Source: Clostridiales bacterium UBA4644 (GTDB taxonomy: Bacteria > Bacillota > Clostridia > Oscillospirales > Butyricicoccaceae). Taken from it: DNA of 23,232 nt. The position numbers and the translations under genes are program-made. Numbering within the stretch: position 1 is the first letter of the stretch; each line of letters begins with the position of its first letter. The notes under the pieces were generated by a model. That model was not told the DNA's origin, did not search any database, and was given only the letters and a program-made list of their open reading frames with translations. The stretch lies in the NCBI GenBank assembly GCA_002405755.1, contig DHMK01000010.1, positions 25,739-48,970 of the forward strand. The letters are read 5' to 3'. Shown here piece by piece: positions 6,120-13,983 of this stretch.

Positions 6120-6917
6120 ATGGAAGCAAAGCTGAAGGAATCCATTCTCCGCCGGGTGGCGGACTATCCGGGACACACCTCCATTTATTATCAGGATCTG
6201 ACCACCGGCGAGCACTGGGGCTATAACGAGCTGGAGCCCATGGGCGCGGCCAGCGTCATCAAGCTCACCGTCATGGCGGAGCTGTTTCGCCAGCTGGAGG
6301 CGGGCCTGGTGCGCCGGGATCAGAAGATCGCCGTGCGGGATGAGGACCGGGTCCCCATCTGCGGCGTTTTGACGCTGCTGCACACGGGGCTGGAGGTGAC
6401 GCCCATCGATCTGTGCTGGCTGATGATCACCATCTCCGACAATATGGCCACCAATCTGCTCATCGACCTGCTGGGGCTGGAAAGCATTCAGGAAAATAAC
6501 CGGCGGCTGGGGCTGGAGGGCGTTGTGTTGAACCGCAAGCTCTTTGAGACCCGGGAAGCCTTCCGCGGCAAGCGCAACACCATTTCCGCCCGGGGCGTCG
6601 CCCGGCTGCTGGAGCTGATCTGGAAGCGTCAGCTGGTCAGCGAAGGCGCCAGCGGCGAGATGCTGGAGATGCTTTTGGCCCAGCAGTGCACCAATAAAAT
6701 GCCGCTGCTGCTGGCGGAGGGGGAGACGGCTCACAAGACCGGCGAGGACGAGGGCATCACCCACGATGTGGGCATCGTTCTGGCGAAAAACCCCTTCCTG
6801 GTGTGCTTCTGCAACTGGGAGCTGGAGCCGGGCACGGAGGGAAGACTGAACATCCAGATCGGCGAGATCACCCGGGAGCTCTACGATGCCAACGGCGGCG
6901 CGCCGGCGCAGGCCTGA
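6120..6917 (+). CDS. class A beta-lactamase-fold serine hydrolase, no signal peptide
   Basis: 265 aa. The three class A/PBP-like motifs are in order with usual spacing: S45-V-I-K48, S106-D107-N108, and K206-T207-G208. The region equivalent to the omega loop is short (NRKLFETREAF, then RNTIS, aligning with RDTTT of true class A enzymes); E143 is a possible but uncertain counterpart of the Glu general base. The N-terminus (MEAKLKESILRRVADYPGH) is charged and lacks a secretion signal or membrane anchor, so the protein is predicted cytosolic, unlike resistance beta-lactamases. TGAGGAA 7 bases before the ATG supports the start. It is third in the ispE operon. Its substrate is unknown; a muropeptide or other amide/ester is possible. 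I would not call it an antibiotic-resistance gene. Confidence 0.88.
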   Translation: MEAKLKESILRRVADYPGHTSIYYQDLTTGEHWGYNELEPMGAASVIKLTVMAELFRQLEAGLVRRDQKIAVRDEDRVPICGVLTLLHTGLEVTPIDLCWLMITISDNMATNLLIDLLGLESIQENNRRLGLEGVVLNRKLFETREAFRGKRNTISARGVARLLELIWKRQLVSEGASGEMLEMLLAQQCTNKMPLLLAEGETAHKTGEDEGITHDVGIVLAKNPFLVCFCNWELEPGTEGRLNIQIGEITRELYDANGGAPAQA

Positions 6918-6935
6918 GGAAAGAGAGGGAGCGCT

Positions 6936-7865
6936 ATGGCTTATGTGGATAAGACGACCAGCCACCTTTACAGCGTTTATTTTGCCCCGCGCGGACGGGA
7001 CCGGATGTATGCCCTGGGCATGCAGGTCGCCCAGCTGCACCTGAGTCCCTTTGACCGGATCATCGGCGTCATCGGCGAGGCTGGCTCCGGCAAAAGCATG
7101 CTCATCAAGGGGATGTTTCCCGGCCTGGAGCTGACCAACGATGACGAGGGCGTCAATATGCGGCCGCTGCCCCTGCTGGCCCAGGAGGAGGAGAGCCGGT
7201 TTTATTCGCCCCATACCTATCACATGGACGTGCGCTTTGAGCTGGGCTTCAGCCAGATGCACACGCTGGTGGACGCCACGCTGCAGGCCATTGCCCGGGG
7301 CAAGCGGGTGGTCATCGAGCACTTCGATCTGCTGCAGGAGCAGCTGGGCATGAACGCCGACCTGATCCTGGGCATCGGCGAGGAGGTCATCGTCACCCGA
7401 CCCAACGTGTTTGGCCCGCTGCCGGCGGATATCGCCCGCATCGTGCATAAATCCGTCCGCATCCGGCAGATGGCCCACACGGCGGAGGACCTGTGCGAGC
7501 GGCACATGACCCCGGAGGAATATGACCGCTGCGAGCACGACGACATTAAAAACGGGTTTCTGCTGGTCTTTCCGGACCGTCCGCCGGAGGTGGATATCCC
7601 GGCGCTGGAGGCGGCCGTTCGGAAGGACATTGCCGCCAATCTTCCTGTGGAATATGTAGACGATCAGCATGTGAGCATCGGCGGACGCATCCACCGCTGC
7701 ACCGGCCCCCGCACTCATGTTTCCGAGACGGGGGAGATCGAGGGCTTTCGTCTGCTGCCTAAGCCCATCTACGACGACCGGAAGGACCGGTGGCTGCTGG
7801 TGGGCAGAGTGGGCCCCAAGCAGCCGGACCTGCTGGGTCATATCAACAATGTGGATCTGGAGTGA
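6936..7865 (+). CDS. P-loop protein with AlaRS second additional domain (SAD)-like C-terminus
   Basis: 309 aa. Residues 40-60 hold a clear P-loop (FDRIIGVIGEAGSGKSMLI; GEAGSGKS at 47-54), followed by a kinase-like region with RGKRVVIEHFD. The C-terminal half resembles the tRNA-editing SAD domain of alanyl-tRNA synthetase/AlaX: RMAHTAEDL (first His H181) and IHRCTGPRTHVSETGEIEGF (C255 and H261). In AlaRS the metal site is HxxxH plus CxxxH; here the second His of the first pair is Asp/Glu and the Cys-His spacing is longer by two. Proteins of this arrangement are widespread in Clostridia, named only by domain, and their function is not established. GAGGGAG precedes the ATG. It lies 18 bp after the serine hydrolase and 4 bp before ruvX. 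Confidence 0.85.
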   Translation: MAYVDKTTSHLYSVYFAPRGRDRMYALGMQVAQLHLSPFDRIIGVIGEAGSGKSMLIKGMFPGLELTNDDEGVNMRPLPLLAQEEESRFYSPHTYHMDVRFELGFSQMHTLVDATLQAIARGKRVVIEHFDLLQEQLGMNADLILGIGEEVIVTRPNVFGPLPADIARIVHKSVRIRQMAHTAEDLCERHMTPEEYDRCEHDDIKNGFLLVFPDRPPEVDIPALEAAVRKDIAANLPVEYVDDQHVSIGGRIHRCTGPRTHVSETGEIEGFRLLPKPIYDDRKDRWLLVGRVGPKQPDLLGHINNVDLE

Positions 7866-7869
7866 CGGT

Positions 7870-8295
7870 ATGAAGATGATGGGCATCGATCTGGGACAGG
7901 CGCGGACGGGAGTCTGCGTCTCCGATCTCAGCGGCTTTCTGGCCGGCCGCAGCATCACCATCCCGGAGCACAACCGCCAGCGGCTTCTGGCGGCCATCTG
8001 CCGGGAGATCAAGGCGGAAAAGCCGGAGCGCATCGTCCTGGGCCTGCCGCTGAACATGAACGGCACGGAGGGCCCAAAGGCGGCGGAATGCCGGGCCTTT
8101 GCGCTCCAGCTGCAGGAGGTCTGCGGGCTGGAGGTGGTGCTTTGGGACGAGCGCTGCAGCAGCGTCACCGCCAACCGCATTTTGAGCGACGCCGGAAAAA
8201 AGCGGGGCAAGCAGCGGGCGCGGGTAGACGCCGTGGCGGCGCAGGTGATCCTGCAAGGCTATTTAGACTATTACAATTTGCATAAAAACAAGTAA
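7870..8295 (+). CDS. ruvX: RuvX/YqgF-family Holliday junction resolvase-like protein
   Basis: 141 aa, the normal size for YqgF/RuvX. This RNase H-like fold protein is a putative Holliday-junction resolvase and is implicated in 16S rRNA 5'-end maturation. Motifs are MGIDLGQARTGVCVSD (first Asp), RIVLGLPLNMNGTEG, LWDERCSSVTANRIL, and the C-terminal RARVDAVAAQVILQGYL with the last catalytic Asp. I chose the ATG at 7870 because residues before it overlap the upstream gene, and GGAG at 7858-7861 gives an 8-base spacer inside the end of that gene, implying coupled translation. It is fifth in the ispE operon. Confidence 0.94.
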   Translation: MKMMGIDLGQARTGVCVSDLSGFLAGRSITIPEHNRQRLLAAICREIKAEKPERIVLGLPLNMNGTEGPKAAECRAFALQLQEVCGLEVVLWDERCSSVTANRILSDAGKKRGKQRARVDAVAAQVILQGYLDYYNLHKNK

Positions 8296-8328
8296 AAATA
8301 CGATAAGTTGTCGAGAAAGGGCGGTTTT

Positions 8329-8841
8329 ATGGAGTTATTGGAGCTTTTGAAGGCGCGGTATTCCGTGCGGAAGTTTGCAGACAAGCCGGTGGAGGAGGAA
8401 AAGCTGCAGCTGGTGCTGGAGGCGGGCGCCTGCGCCCCCACGGCGAAAAACCAGCAGCCCCAGCATATTTATGTGCTGGAGAGCGCCCCTGCGCTGGAAA
8501 AGATCCGGGCCATCACGCCCTGTGCCTTTGACGCGCCGGTGGTGCTGCTGATCTGCGGCGATCGGCAGGCGGGCTGGACCAATCCCTTCAATGACCGCAA
8601 CGCCACGGAGATGGATTGCTCCATCGTCACCGCGCAGATGATGCTGGAGGCGCAGTCGCTGGGACTGGGCACCACCTGGGTCTGCTGGTTCGATACGGAG
8701 GCGGTGAAGAAGCAGTTTGCGCTGCCGGAGGGCCACGAGCCCTTTGCCCTGCTGCCGCTGGGCTATGCCGCGGCCGACTGCCATCCCAGCCGGATGCATT
8801 TCAGTCGCAAGCCGCTGAGCGAGACGGTGGAGCGGCTGTAA
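8329..8841 (+). CDS. nitroreductase-family flavoprotein
   Basis: 170-aa FMN-dependent nitroreductase-fold protein. Typical N-terminus: LLKARYSVRKFADKPVEEEKL, followed by EAGACAPTAKNQQPQ, where the early RxSxR and the A-P-T/S-xxN-xQP motif bind FMN phosphate. The middle has SIVTAQMMLEAQSLGLGTTWVCWF and the end LPLGYAA, a pattern of the nitroreductase family. Likely a homodimeric cytosolic NAD(P)H:FMN oxidoreductase; the physiological substrate cannot be read from sequence. ATG 8329 with GAAAGG (8314-8319) is preferred over the in-frame TTG at 8308. It is the last gene of the ispE operon, followed by a strong hairpin. Confidence 0.9.
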   Translation: MELLELLKARYSVRKFADKPVEEEKLQLVLEAGACAPTAKNQQPQHIYVLESAPALEKIRAITPCAFDAPVVLLICGDRQAGWTNPFNDRNATEMDCSIVTAQMMLEAQSLGLGTTWVCWFDTEAVKKQFALPEGHEPFALLPLGYAAADCHPSRMHFSRKPLSETVERL

Positions 8842-8858
8842 GCCGGAAGATCATCACG

Positions 8859-8899
8859 AAAAACGCCCTCTGCAGCTTTTCTGCAGAGGGCGTTTGGTA
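8859..8899. terminator. bidirectional terminator, 15-bp perfect stem
   Basis: 8861-8875 pairs perfectly with 8881-8895 around loop CTTTT. On the plus strand the stem ends in TTT then GG; on the minus strand an A5 run (8859-8863) gives TTTTT. It separates the nitroreductase gene (+) from the convergent SLH protein gene (-, stop at 8906). Confidence 0.88.
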
Positions 8900-8905
8900 T
8901 TTCGG

Positions 8906-11827
8906 TCAATACATCCGATAGAGCAGCGCGGCAAACTCGGCCCGGGTGATGGTCCCGTTGGGGTTCACCTGGTTTTTCTCATTGCCGGTGACGATGCCCA
9001 GCGCGGAAAGCAGGTCCAGATGATCCCGGGACCAGGCGGGGATCTGCCCGGCATCGGCATAAGTGCAGGCGGTATAGGCATAGCCGCGGGTCAGCGTGCG
9101 GCCCAGCATGGTCATGATCTGCGCCCGGGAGCAGGCGGCGTTGGGATTCAGAACGGAGCGCCCGGCGGCATCGGTAGTGCCCTTCATCATGCCCAGCGCA
9201 TACATGGCCTTCACATGGGGCAGCGCCCAATCGGGGATCTTTGCGGCATCGGTATAGGGCAGGACGGTGCTTTCATACTGGGTCACATCCACGCCCAGAT
9301 AGCGGGAGAGCATGGTGGCGGCCATGGCGTTGTTCACCTGATCGCCGGGACGGAACTGCTCCGCGTCGGAGAAAACGCCCTTCCCGTGGAGATATTCCAC
9401 GGCGGCGGCGGCCCAGTGGCCGTTCAGGTCGGAAAAGCTTGGCGCTGCGGCCTGGCCGATCTCCACGCTCTGCCGGGAAAGATTGCCCATGGCGTCCCGG
9501 GCGGTGACGGCGATCCGATGGCGAGCGCCGTCGGTGGGCAGCGCGCAGGTAAGAACGCCGCCGGAATATTGGAAGGCTGCGGCAGCGCCGTCGATCGCCA
9601 CGGCGATGCCGGTGGAGGCAAGGCTGCCGGAATCATCGGTAACGGCGGCCTGCAGCGTGCCCTCCGTGCTTTGGACGGTGATGACCGGCGGCGTTACATC
9701 CCGCTCCATAGTGCCGTAATGAGCGCAGAGCTGATCCAGCCAGAGGGTCCCGCTGCCTTCGCCCCGCCGGGCAAAGCCCAGCAGAGAGACGGCATCCTGG
9801 GGAACCTCCGCAAAGACGGTCTGCCAGCCGTCGCCCTCCACCGTCAGCGGCTGCGCCAGCAGAGAAGCCGTGCTGTCAGCCGGGGCAAACAGGAAGTACC
9901 ACTGGCCGCTGCCCTTGGCCATGACGGAGACATGAGAGACCTTTTCCAGAGCGATGCCCTCCGGGAAGAGATATTCCGCCAGCTGGCCGTTGGCGCCGGT
10001 ATAGGAGAGCTTCACAGAGCCCTTGCCATAGCGGATGTTTTCCGGCTGGGTCTCCTGCAGGACCTGGGCCTGGGCGTTGCCGTAGATCCCCAGGGAAACG
10101 CTGTCCAGGTCGGAAAGCAGAGCGGCAGGCTTGGCCTCCAGCGTCACTGCCACAGTGCAGACAATGTTGCCGTAGGTGCAGGTGATGCTGCCGCTGCCGG
10201 AGCGCCGGGCGGCGGTAAAAACGCCGTTTGCGTCGATGGTACCGATATCGCCGGTAACGGCAAAGGAAAACTGATCGTCGGAGCAGACGATGGAGCGGAT
10301 GCCGTCGCTGGCCAAAGCGTCCAGATCAGTAACGCTGCCCGGCTCCAGCGTCAGAGCGGAGACTGCCTTGCCGCCCACGGCGAGCTTCAGCGAGGCCACC
10401 GTATCGGTGACGGTATACAGAGCGGGCTGGCTCTCCAGCCTGGAGGTGAACACCTGATAGATCCCGGCCTCATGGGGGGCGTAGTAAACGCCATTGGAGA
10501 CCCAGCCGCCATCGGCGGTGAGATCGTTGGTGGCATCGGCAAAGCTCAGATAGTGTTTATTATAGGAGATGGCGCTGACGGACAGGGAAGCGCCGGCCAG
10601 CAGCGTGGCCGATCTGGGATAGACCGTACTGCCCCAGGCGCGGCTGGAGGCGCTGCCGGAGCCGTCCTCCTCCGTGACAAACAAAAGATAGGTGGCGCAG
10701 GCCCGGGGGCTGCCCTCCGAGGGGGAGGAAAGAACAGCGGTGGCCTTGCCCGGGTAGGCCGCGGCCAGAATGGAGGAGCCGCCGCCGTCCAGATTGATGA
10801 CGGTGACGCAGCCCTCCTCCAGCAGCAGCTGGGCGGCTTCGATCAGCGAGATCCCGGTGCTCAGCGCGGCCTGACGGCCATCGCATTCCAGGATCCGCAC
10901 GGAGCCGTCCTCCCGGATGCCCAAAACCGTCCGGGGGGCCACCTCGGCGGTGGCGTCGGAGGTGAGCTGGCCGTTTCTTGCCAGCATATTTCCGCCGCCG
11001 GAGCCCCAGACCACGTTGTTCCAGGCGGGATCCTCCGTGGCGGCATAGATCGTCACCACATCGCCCACCGTCAGGTCGGAGAGCGTCACGCCGGCGGTAC
11101 AGCTGTCCGTCAGGCTGAGCACCAGCTGATCCGGGCCGATGGGCGTGCCGGAGGCGTGGTCGGTGGAGACCACCCGGGCCTTGAGCCTGCGGCCAAGACA
11201 AAGGGGATCGCCCTTCACCGGCTCCAGCACCACCTCCGTGCCGGCGGCCGTGGTGGCGGTGGTGGCGTCGAAATCCTGCGTATAGAGATAAATGCCAGCG
11301 GCTGTGCGCACATTATTCAGGGCGTGGATGGGGCGCTCGGTACCGTCCGGCCCGGTGAGGGTGATGGAAAGCCTGGGCGTCCCGGCGATGGCCGTGCCGT
11401 CCTCAAAAAAGCCAACGCCATTCCAACCGCCGTCGGAGGAGACCAGTCTGCCGTCCTGAATGGTCATGCCCGTGGGCACGCCGGAGCCCATGAAGAAGAA
11501 ATCGGAGTTCACCGCCGCCAGCACCCGATAGCCCATGCTTTCCGCATAAGCCACCACCGTGCCTACGGTGTTTTTTCCGTTGACATAGGTGCCGTAAAGG
11601 ACCAGCGGCCGGACGCTTTCGCCGGGGGTATAGTCCAGCGTAAACAGCTGCCGCAGCTTGCCTGCGTCGGTATAGCCGTTGCCCTGGGTCAGCGTCAGGC
11701 CCGGGCCAAGGTCCGTCCGGACGGTATAGGTCAGCGGGTTGGCCGCCCGGGCGGTCAGAGGCAGGGCAGACGCCGCCAGCACCAGCGCCAGAACCAGCGC
11801 GGCGGCACGGGATGCGATGGATCTCAT
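8906..11827 (-). CDS. secreted phosphodiester glycosidase (NAGPA) domain protein with three SLH repeats
   Basis: 973 aa. Residues 1-28 are a signal peptide (MRS, a long Ala/Leu core, TARA-AN). About 70-385 is a NAGPA/DUF2233 domain, related to the mammalian enzyme that uncovers mannose-6-phosphate; its motifs are VNSDFF (106-111), RTVLGI (299-304) and NLDGGGSS (345-352). The middle has Ig-like/bacterial Ig repeats (about 395-590) and a jelly-roll-like region (about 595-730). Residues 796-973 are three SLH motifs (FSDLNGHWAAAAVEYL, YTDAAKIPDWALPHVKAM, YADAGQIPAWSRDHLDLL) that bind secondary cell-wall polymer. The protein is thus predicted to be displayed on the cell surface and to act on glycan phosphodiesters, probably wall or capsule polymers; the substrate is inferred. 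AAAGGAG precedes the ATG. Confidence 0.92.
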   Translation of the reverse strand: MRSIASRAAALVLALVLAASALPLTARAANPLTYTVRTDLGPGLTLTQGNGYTDAGKLRQLFTLDYTPGESVRPLVLYGTYVNGKNTVGTVVAYAESMGYRVLAAVNSDFFFMGSGVPTGMTIQDGRLVSSDGGWNGVGFFEDGTAIAGTPRLSITLTGPDGTERPIHALNNVRTAAGIYLYTQDFDATTATTAAGTEVVLEPVKGDPLCLGRRLKARVVSTDHASGTPIGPDQLVLSLTDSCTAGVTLSDLTVGDVVTIYAATEDPAWNNVVWGSGGGNMLARNGQLTSDATAEVAPRTVLGIREDGSVRILECDGRQAALSTGISLIEAAQLLLEEGCVTVINLDGGGSSILAAAYPGKATAVLSSPSEGSPRACATYLLFVTEEDGSGSASSRAWGSTVYPRSATLLAGASLSVSAISYNKHYLSFADATNDLTADGGWVSNGVYYAPHEAGIYQVFTSRLESQPALYTVTDTVASLKLAVGGKAVSALTLEPGSVTDLDALASDGIRSIVCSDDQFSFAVTGDIGTIDANGVFTAARRSGSGSITCTYGNIVCTVAVTLEAKPAALLSDLDSVSLGIYGNAQAQVLQETQPENIRYGKGSVKLSYTGANGQLAEYLFPEGIALEKVSHVSVMAKGSGQWYFLFAPADSTASLLAQPLTVEGDGWQTVFAEVPQDAVSLLGFARRGEGSGTLWLDQLCAHYGTMERDVTPPVITVQSTEGTLQAAVTDDSGSLASTGIAVAIDGAAAAFQYSGGVLTCALPTDGARHRIAVTARDAMGNLSRQSVEIGQAAAPSFSDLNGHWAAAAVEYLHGKGVFSDAEQFRPGDQVNNAMAATMLSRYLGVDVTQYESTVLPYTDAAKIPDWALPHVKAMYALGMMKGTTDAAGRSVLNPNAACSRAQIMTMLGRTLTRGYAYTACTYADAGQIPAWSRDHLDLLSALGIVTGNEKNQVNPNGTITRAEFAALLYRMY

Positions 11828-11871
11828 GGGGACTCCTTTCCAGATAAAGCGGGATCGTTTCAGACAGCTCC

Positions 11872-11877
11872 ATTATA
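11872..11877 (-). promoter_or_regulatory. -10 element upstream of the SLH protein gene
   Basis: A perfect TATAAT on the minus strand about 45 bases before the start codon. No recognisable -35 lies 16-18 bases upstream (the hexamer there is TGTTCT), so the promoter may need an activator or another factor. Confidence 0.45.
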
Positions 11878-11955
11878 CCGCACCCCATCGGGAAAGAACA
11901 CCCCCGAAAATCTGAATAAATTCTGAAAATGCGGCCAAAAATAGAAAAATATAAC

Positions 11956-11980
11956 AAAAAAACGGAGGCGGAAGCCTCCG
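11956..11980 (-). terminator. intrinsic terminator after LURP-one-like gene
   Basis: On the minus strand CGGAGGC pairs with GCCTCCG (11963-11969 with 11974-11980, 4-base loop), followed by seven Ts (11956-11962). Confidence 0.82.
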
Positions 11981-11992
11981 AAAAGCAAGGGA

Positions 11993-12469
11993 TCAATGAT
12001 TGCCGCGGGAACACTTTTCCGCATCGATAGCCAGCACGATCATCAGGGCGTACAGGGCGTTTTCCGGGGAGACCACATCGATGGAATAGGTATCCGTCCA
12101 GTTCCAGAGCTCCTTGCTGACAGTGGCCACCGGCTCGCCATAGGCGTTGGTGATGGTATAGTCCCATTCCCAGAAGCTCCCCTGCACCTGCCAGCCGTTA
12201 AAATCCAGCGAAAAGGACGGGCGAAACAGGGAAAACTCCTTGGTGAGCGTGCCCAGCAAGGTCTCGCCCTCATAAAGATCAAAATGGGGCAGAAAACGGA
12301 AGAGCTGCTCCTTCACCATGCCGATGGGAGCGCCGTTGGCGTCCAGGATCTGGAGCTTGTGGCCCCAGGCCAGCTTGCCCTCCACTGTAAAAAGCGTTGC
12401 GCCGGTCTCGTCATAGATATCATAGCTGTCGAACCAGGAAAAAAACCGCTGCTTGAACAGCATCTTCAT
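11993..12469 (-). CDS. LURP-one-related / tubby-C-like protein
   Basis: 158 aa, no signal peptide. It has the repeated short beta-strand pattern of the LURP-one/tubby C-terminal fold: MKMLFKQRFFSWFDSYDIYDETG, LFTVEGKLAWGHKLQILDANG, LYEGETLLGTLTKEF, then WQVQGSFWEWDYTITNAYGEPVA and a final hydrophobic helix (NALYALMIVLAIDAE). Bacterial members may bind membranes or scramble phospholipids, but this is not settled. The start ATG (12467-12469) has AGGAGG (12478-12483) 8 bases upstream. The frame is open to 12643, but that part overlaps the divergent gene and its promoter. Monocistronic. Confidence 0.85.
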   Translation of the reverse strand: MKMLFKQRFFSWFDSYDIYDETGATLFTVEGKLAWGHKLQILDANGAPIGMVKEQLFRFLPHFDLYEGETLLGTLTKEFSLFRPSFSLDFNGWQVQGSFWEWDYTITNAYGEPVATVSKELWNWTDTYSIDVVSPENALYALMIVLAIDAEKCSRGNH

Positions 12470-12500
12470 CAAACACACCTCCTGCGGATGATCTGCTCCC

Positions 12501-12529
12501 AGTATAGCAGACAGCCGCCGGCCATGCAA
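12501..12529 (-). promoter_or_regulatory. extended -10 promoter of LURP-one-like gene
   Basis: Minus strand TATACT (12501-12506) preceded by TGC (12507-12509), an extended -10. A partial -35 TTGCAT (12524-12529) is 17 bases upstream. Confidence 0.6.
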
Positions 12530-12541
12530 GAAAAATGCCGC

Positions 12542-12570
12542 TTGCCAAGCCGGGCGGAACATGGTATCCT
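12542..12570 (+). promoter_or_regulatory. extended -10 promoter of M18 aminopeptidase gene
   Basis: TTGCCA (12542-12547, 5 of 6) and TATCCT (12565-12570), exactly 17 bases apart, with TGG just before the -10. Its -35 is only 12 bases from the -35 of the divergent promoter. Confidence 0.6.
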
Positions 12571-12605
12571 GAAGGCAGAACAACAGGAAAACGGAGGCGT
12601 TTTTT

Positions 12606-13916
12606 ATGAAGCAGGCGCTGGCGCGGGAGCTTTTGCGGTTCATCCGGAAAAGCCCCAGCTGTTATCATGTGATCGCAAATCTGGAGGAGCTGCTGCAGCA
12701 GGCGGGCTATCAGGCCCTGCGGGAGGAGGAACCCTGGTCCATCGGACCCGGCGGGAGGTATTATGTCGTCCGCAACGGCTCGTCCATCCTGGCCTTCCGC
12801 ACGCCGGAAAGGCTCACCGGCGGCTATATGCTGGCGGCGGCCCATTCCGATTCTCCCACCTTCAAGCTCAAGGAGCAGCCGGAAAAGCTTTCGGCGGGGC
12901 ATTATGTCCAGCTGAGCACGGAAAAATACGGCGGGATGCTCATGGGCACCTGGCTGGACCGTCCGCTCTCCGTGGCGGGCCGGGTGCTGGTCCGGCGGGA
13001 GGGGAAGCTGGAGCTTCGGCTGGTGGATATCGACCGGGATCTGCTGGTGATCCCCAACGTGGCCATCCACATGGATCGGACGGCCAACGACGGCAAGAAA
13101 TATCTGGCCAATGTGGATACGCTGCCGCTGCTGGGCGGCGTCTCGGCCCAGGGCGGCTTTTACAAGCTGCTGGCGGAGAGCGCCGGCGTCCGGGCGGAGG
13201 ACATTTTGGGCCACGATCTCTTTCTTTACTGCCGGGAGAGCGGCACGCTGCTTGGCCCGGAGGAGGAATATATCCTCTCTCCCAAGCTGGACGATCTGGA
13301 ATGTGCCTATGGCTGCATGCAGGGCTTTCTGCAGGCGGCGCCTTCGGAGAGCATCCCGGTGTGCTGCGTGTTCGACAACGAGGAGGTTGGCAGCGAGACC
13401 AAGCAGGGCGCGGCCTCGCCCTTCCTGCGGGATACCCTGCGCCGCATCGCCCGGGGCCTGGGGCTGGATGAGGAGGCCCATCAGGCCATGCTGGCCCGGA
13501 GCTTTCTGGTCTCGGCCGACAATGCCCATGCGCAGCATCCCAACCATCCGGAATATTCCGACAGCGGCAACTGCCCCTTCCTGAATGAGGGCGTGGTCAT
13601 CAAGTTCAACGCCAATCAGCGCTATGCCACCGACGGCCTTTCCTGCGCCCTCTTCCGGGAGGTCTGCCGTCTGGCAGACGCGCCGGTGCAGGTCTATGCC
13701 AACCGGTCAGATCTGGCCGGCGGCAGCACCCTGGGCAGCATCGCCAATACCAAGGTCCCGGTGAACACCGTAGACATCGGCCTGCCCCAGCTGGCCATGC
13801 ATTCCGCCGTGGAGACGGCGGGCGTGGACGATCTTTCCAGCCTGGTCCGGGCCATGACCTGCTATTTCGGCAAAACGCTGGTCAAGGAGCCGGCGGGCGT
13901 CTATTGGCTGAAATAA
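12606..13916 (+). CDS. M18-family metalloaminopeptidase (aspartyl aminopeptidase type)
   Basis: 436 aa, normal for M18. These cytosolic dinuclear-metal enzymes cleave N-terminal, often acidic, residues from peptides. Predicted metal or catalytic residues: H80 and D82 in AAHSDSP, the DD pair at 229-230 (SPKLDDLECAY), E259/E260 in DNEEVGS, D305 in SADNAHAQHP, and H399 in AMHSAVE. The substrate loop AGGSTLGSIA (371-380) is also family-typical. CGGAGG upstream of the ATG supports the start. It is divergent from the LURP-one-like gene. It may be co-transcribed with the 48-aa gene 67 bp downstream. Confidence 0.95.
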   Translation: MKQALARELLRFIRKSPSCYHVIANLEELLQQAGYQALREEEPWSIGPGGRYYVVRNGSSILAFRTPERLTGGYMLAAAHSDSPTFKLKEQPEKLSAGHYVQLSTEKYGGMLMGTWLDRPLSVAGRVLVRREGKLELRLVDIDRDLLVIPNVAIHMDRTANDGKKYLANVDTLPLLGGVSAQGGFYKLLAESAGVRAEDILGHDLFLYCRESGTLLGPEEEYILSPKLDDLECAYGCMQGFLQAAPSESIPVCCVFDNEEVGSETKQGAASPFLRDTLRRIARGLGLDEEAHQAMLARSFLVSADNAHAQHPNHPEYSDSGNCPFLNEGVVIKFNANQRYATDGLSCALFREVCRLADAPVQVYANRSDLAGGSTLGSIANTKVPVNTVDIGLPQLAMHSAVETAGVDDLSSLVRAMTCYFGKTLVKEPAGVYWLK

Positions 13917-13983
13917 TTTCCTGAAAAAGGCGCTTATGCTTTTTCTGCAAAGGGGCAAAGCTAAGATCGGAGGTGCTGTGCAG

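Noticed and set aside
6120..6917. Antibiotic resistance (beta-lactamase) call
   Set aside because: No signal peptide and an altered omega-loop region; the motifs show only the fold and serine mechanism, not beta-lactam hydrolysis.
6096..8210. A 704-codon minus-strand frame
   Set aside because: Antisense to the serine hydrolase, P-loop/SAD and ruvX genes, which all carry intact family motifs; no start signal on the minus strand.
8894..11926. A 1010-codon open frame on the plus strand, antisense to the SLH protein gene
   Set aside because: Same type of GC-driven shadow: no ribosome site, Gly/His/Ala-rich product, while the minus strand has a signal peptide, NAGPA motifs and SLH repeats.
13923..13945. 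Hairpin GAAAAAG...CTTTTTC after the M18 gene, considered as a terminator
   Set aside because: The T-run is part of the stem and the arms are A/T only apart from their end pairs, so a stable terminator is doubtful; the 48-aa gene may be read through from the M18 gene.
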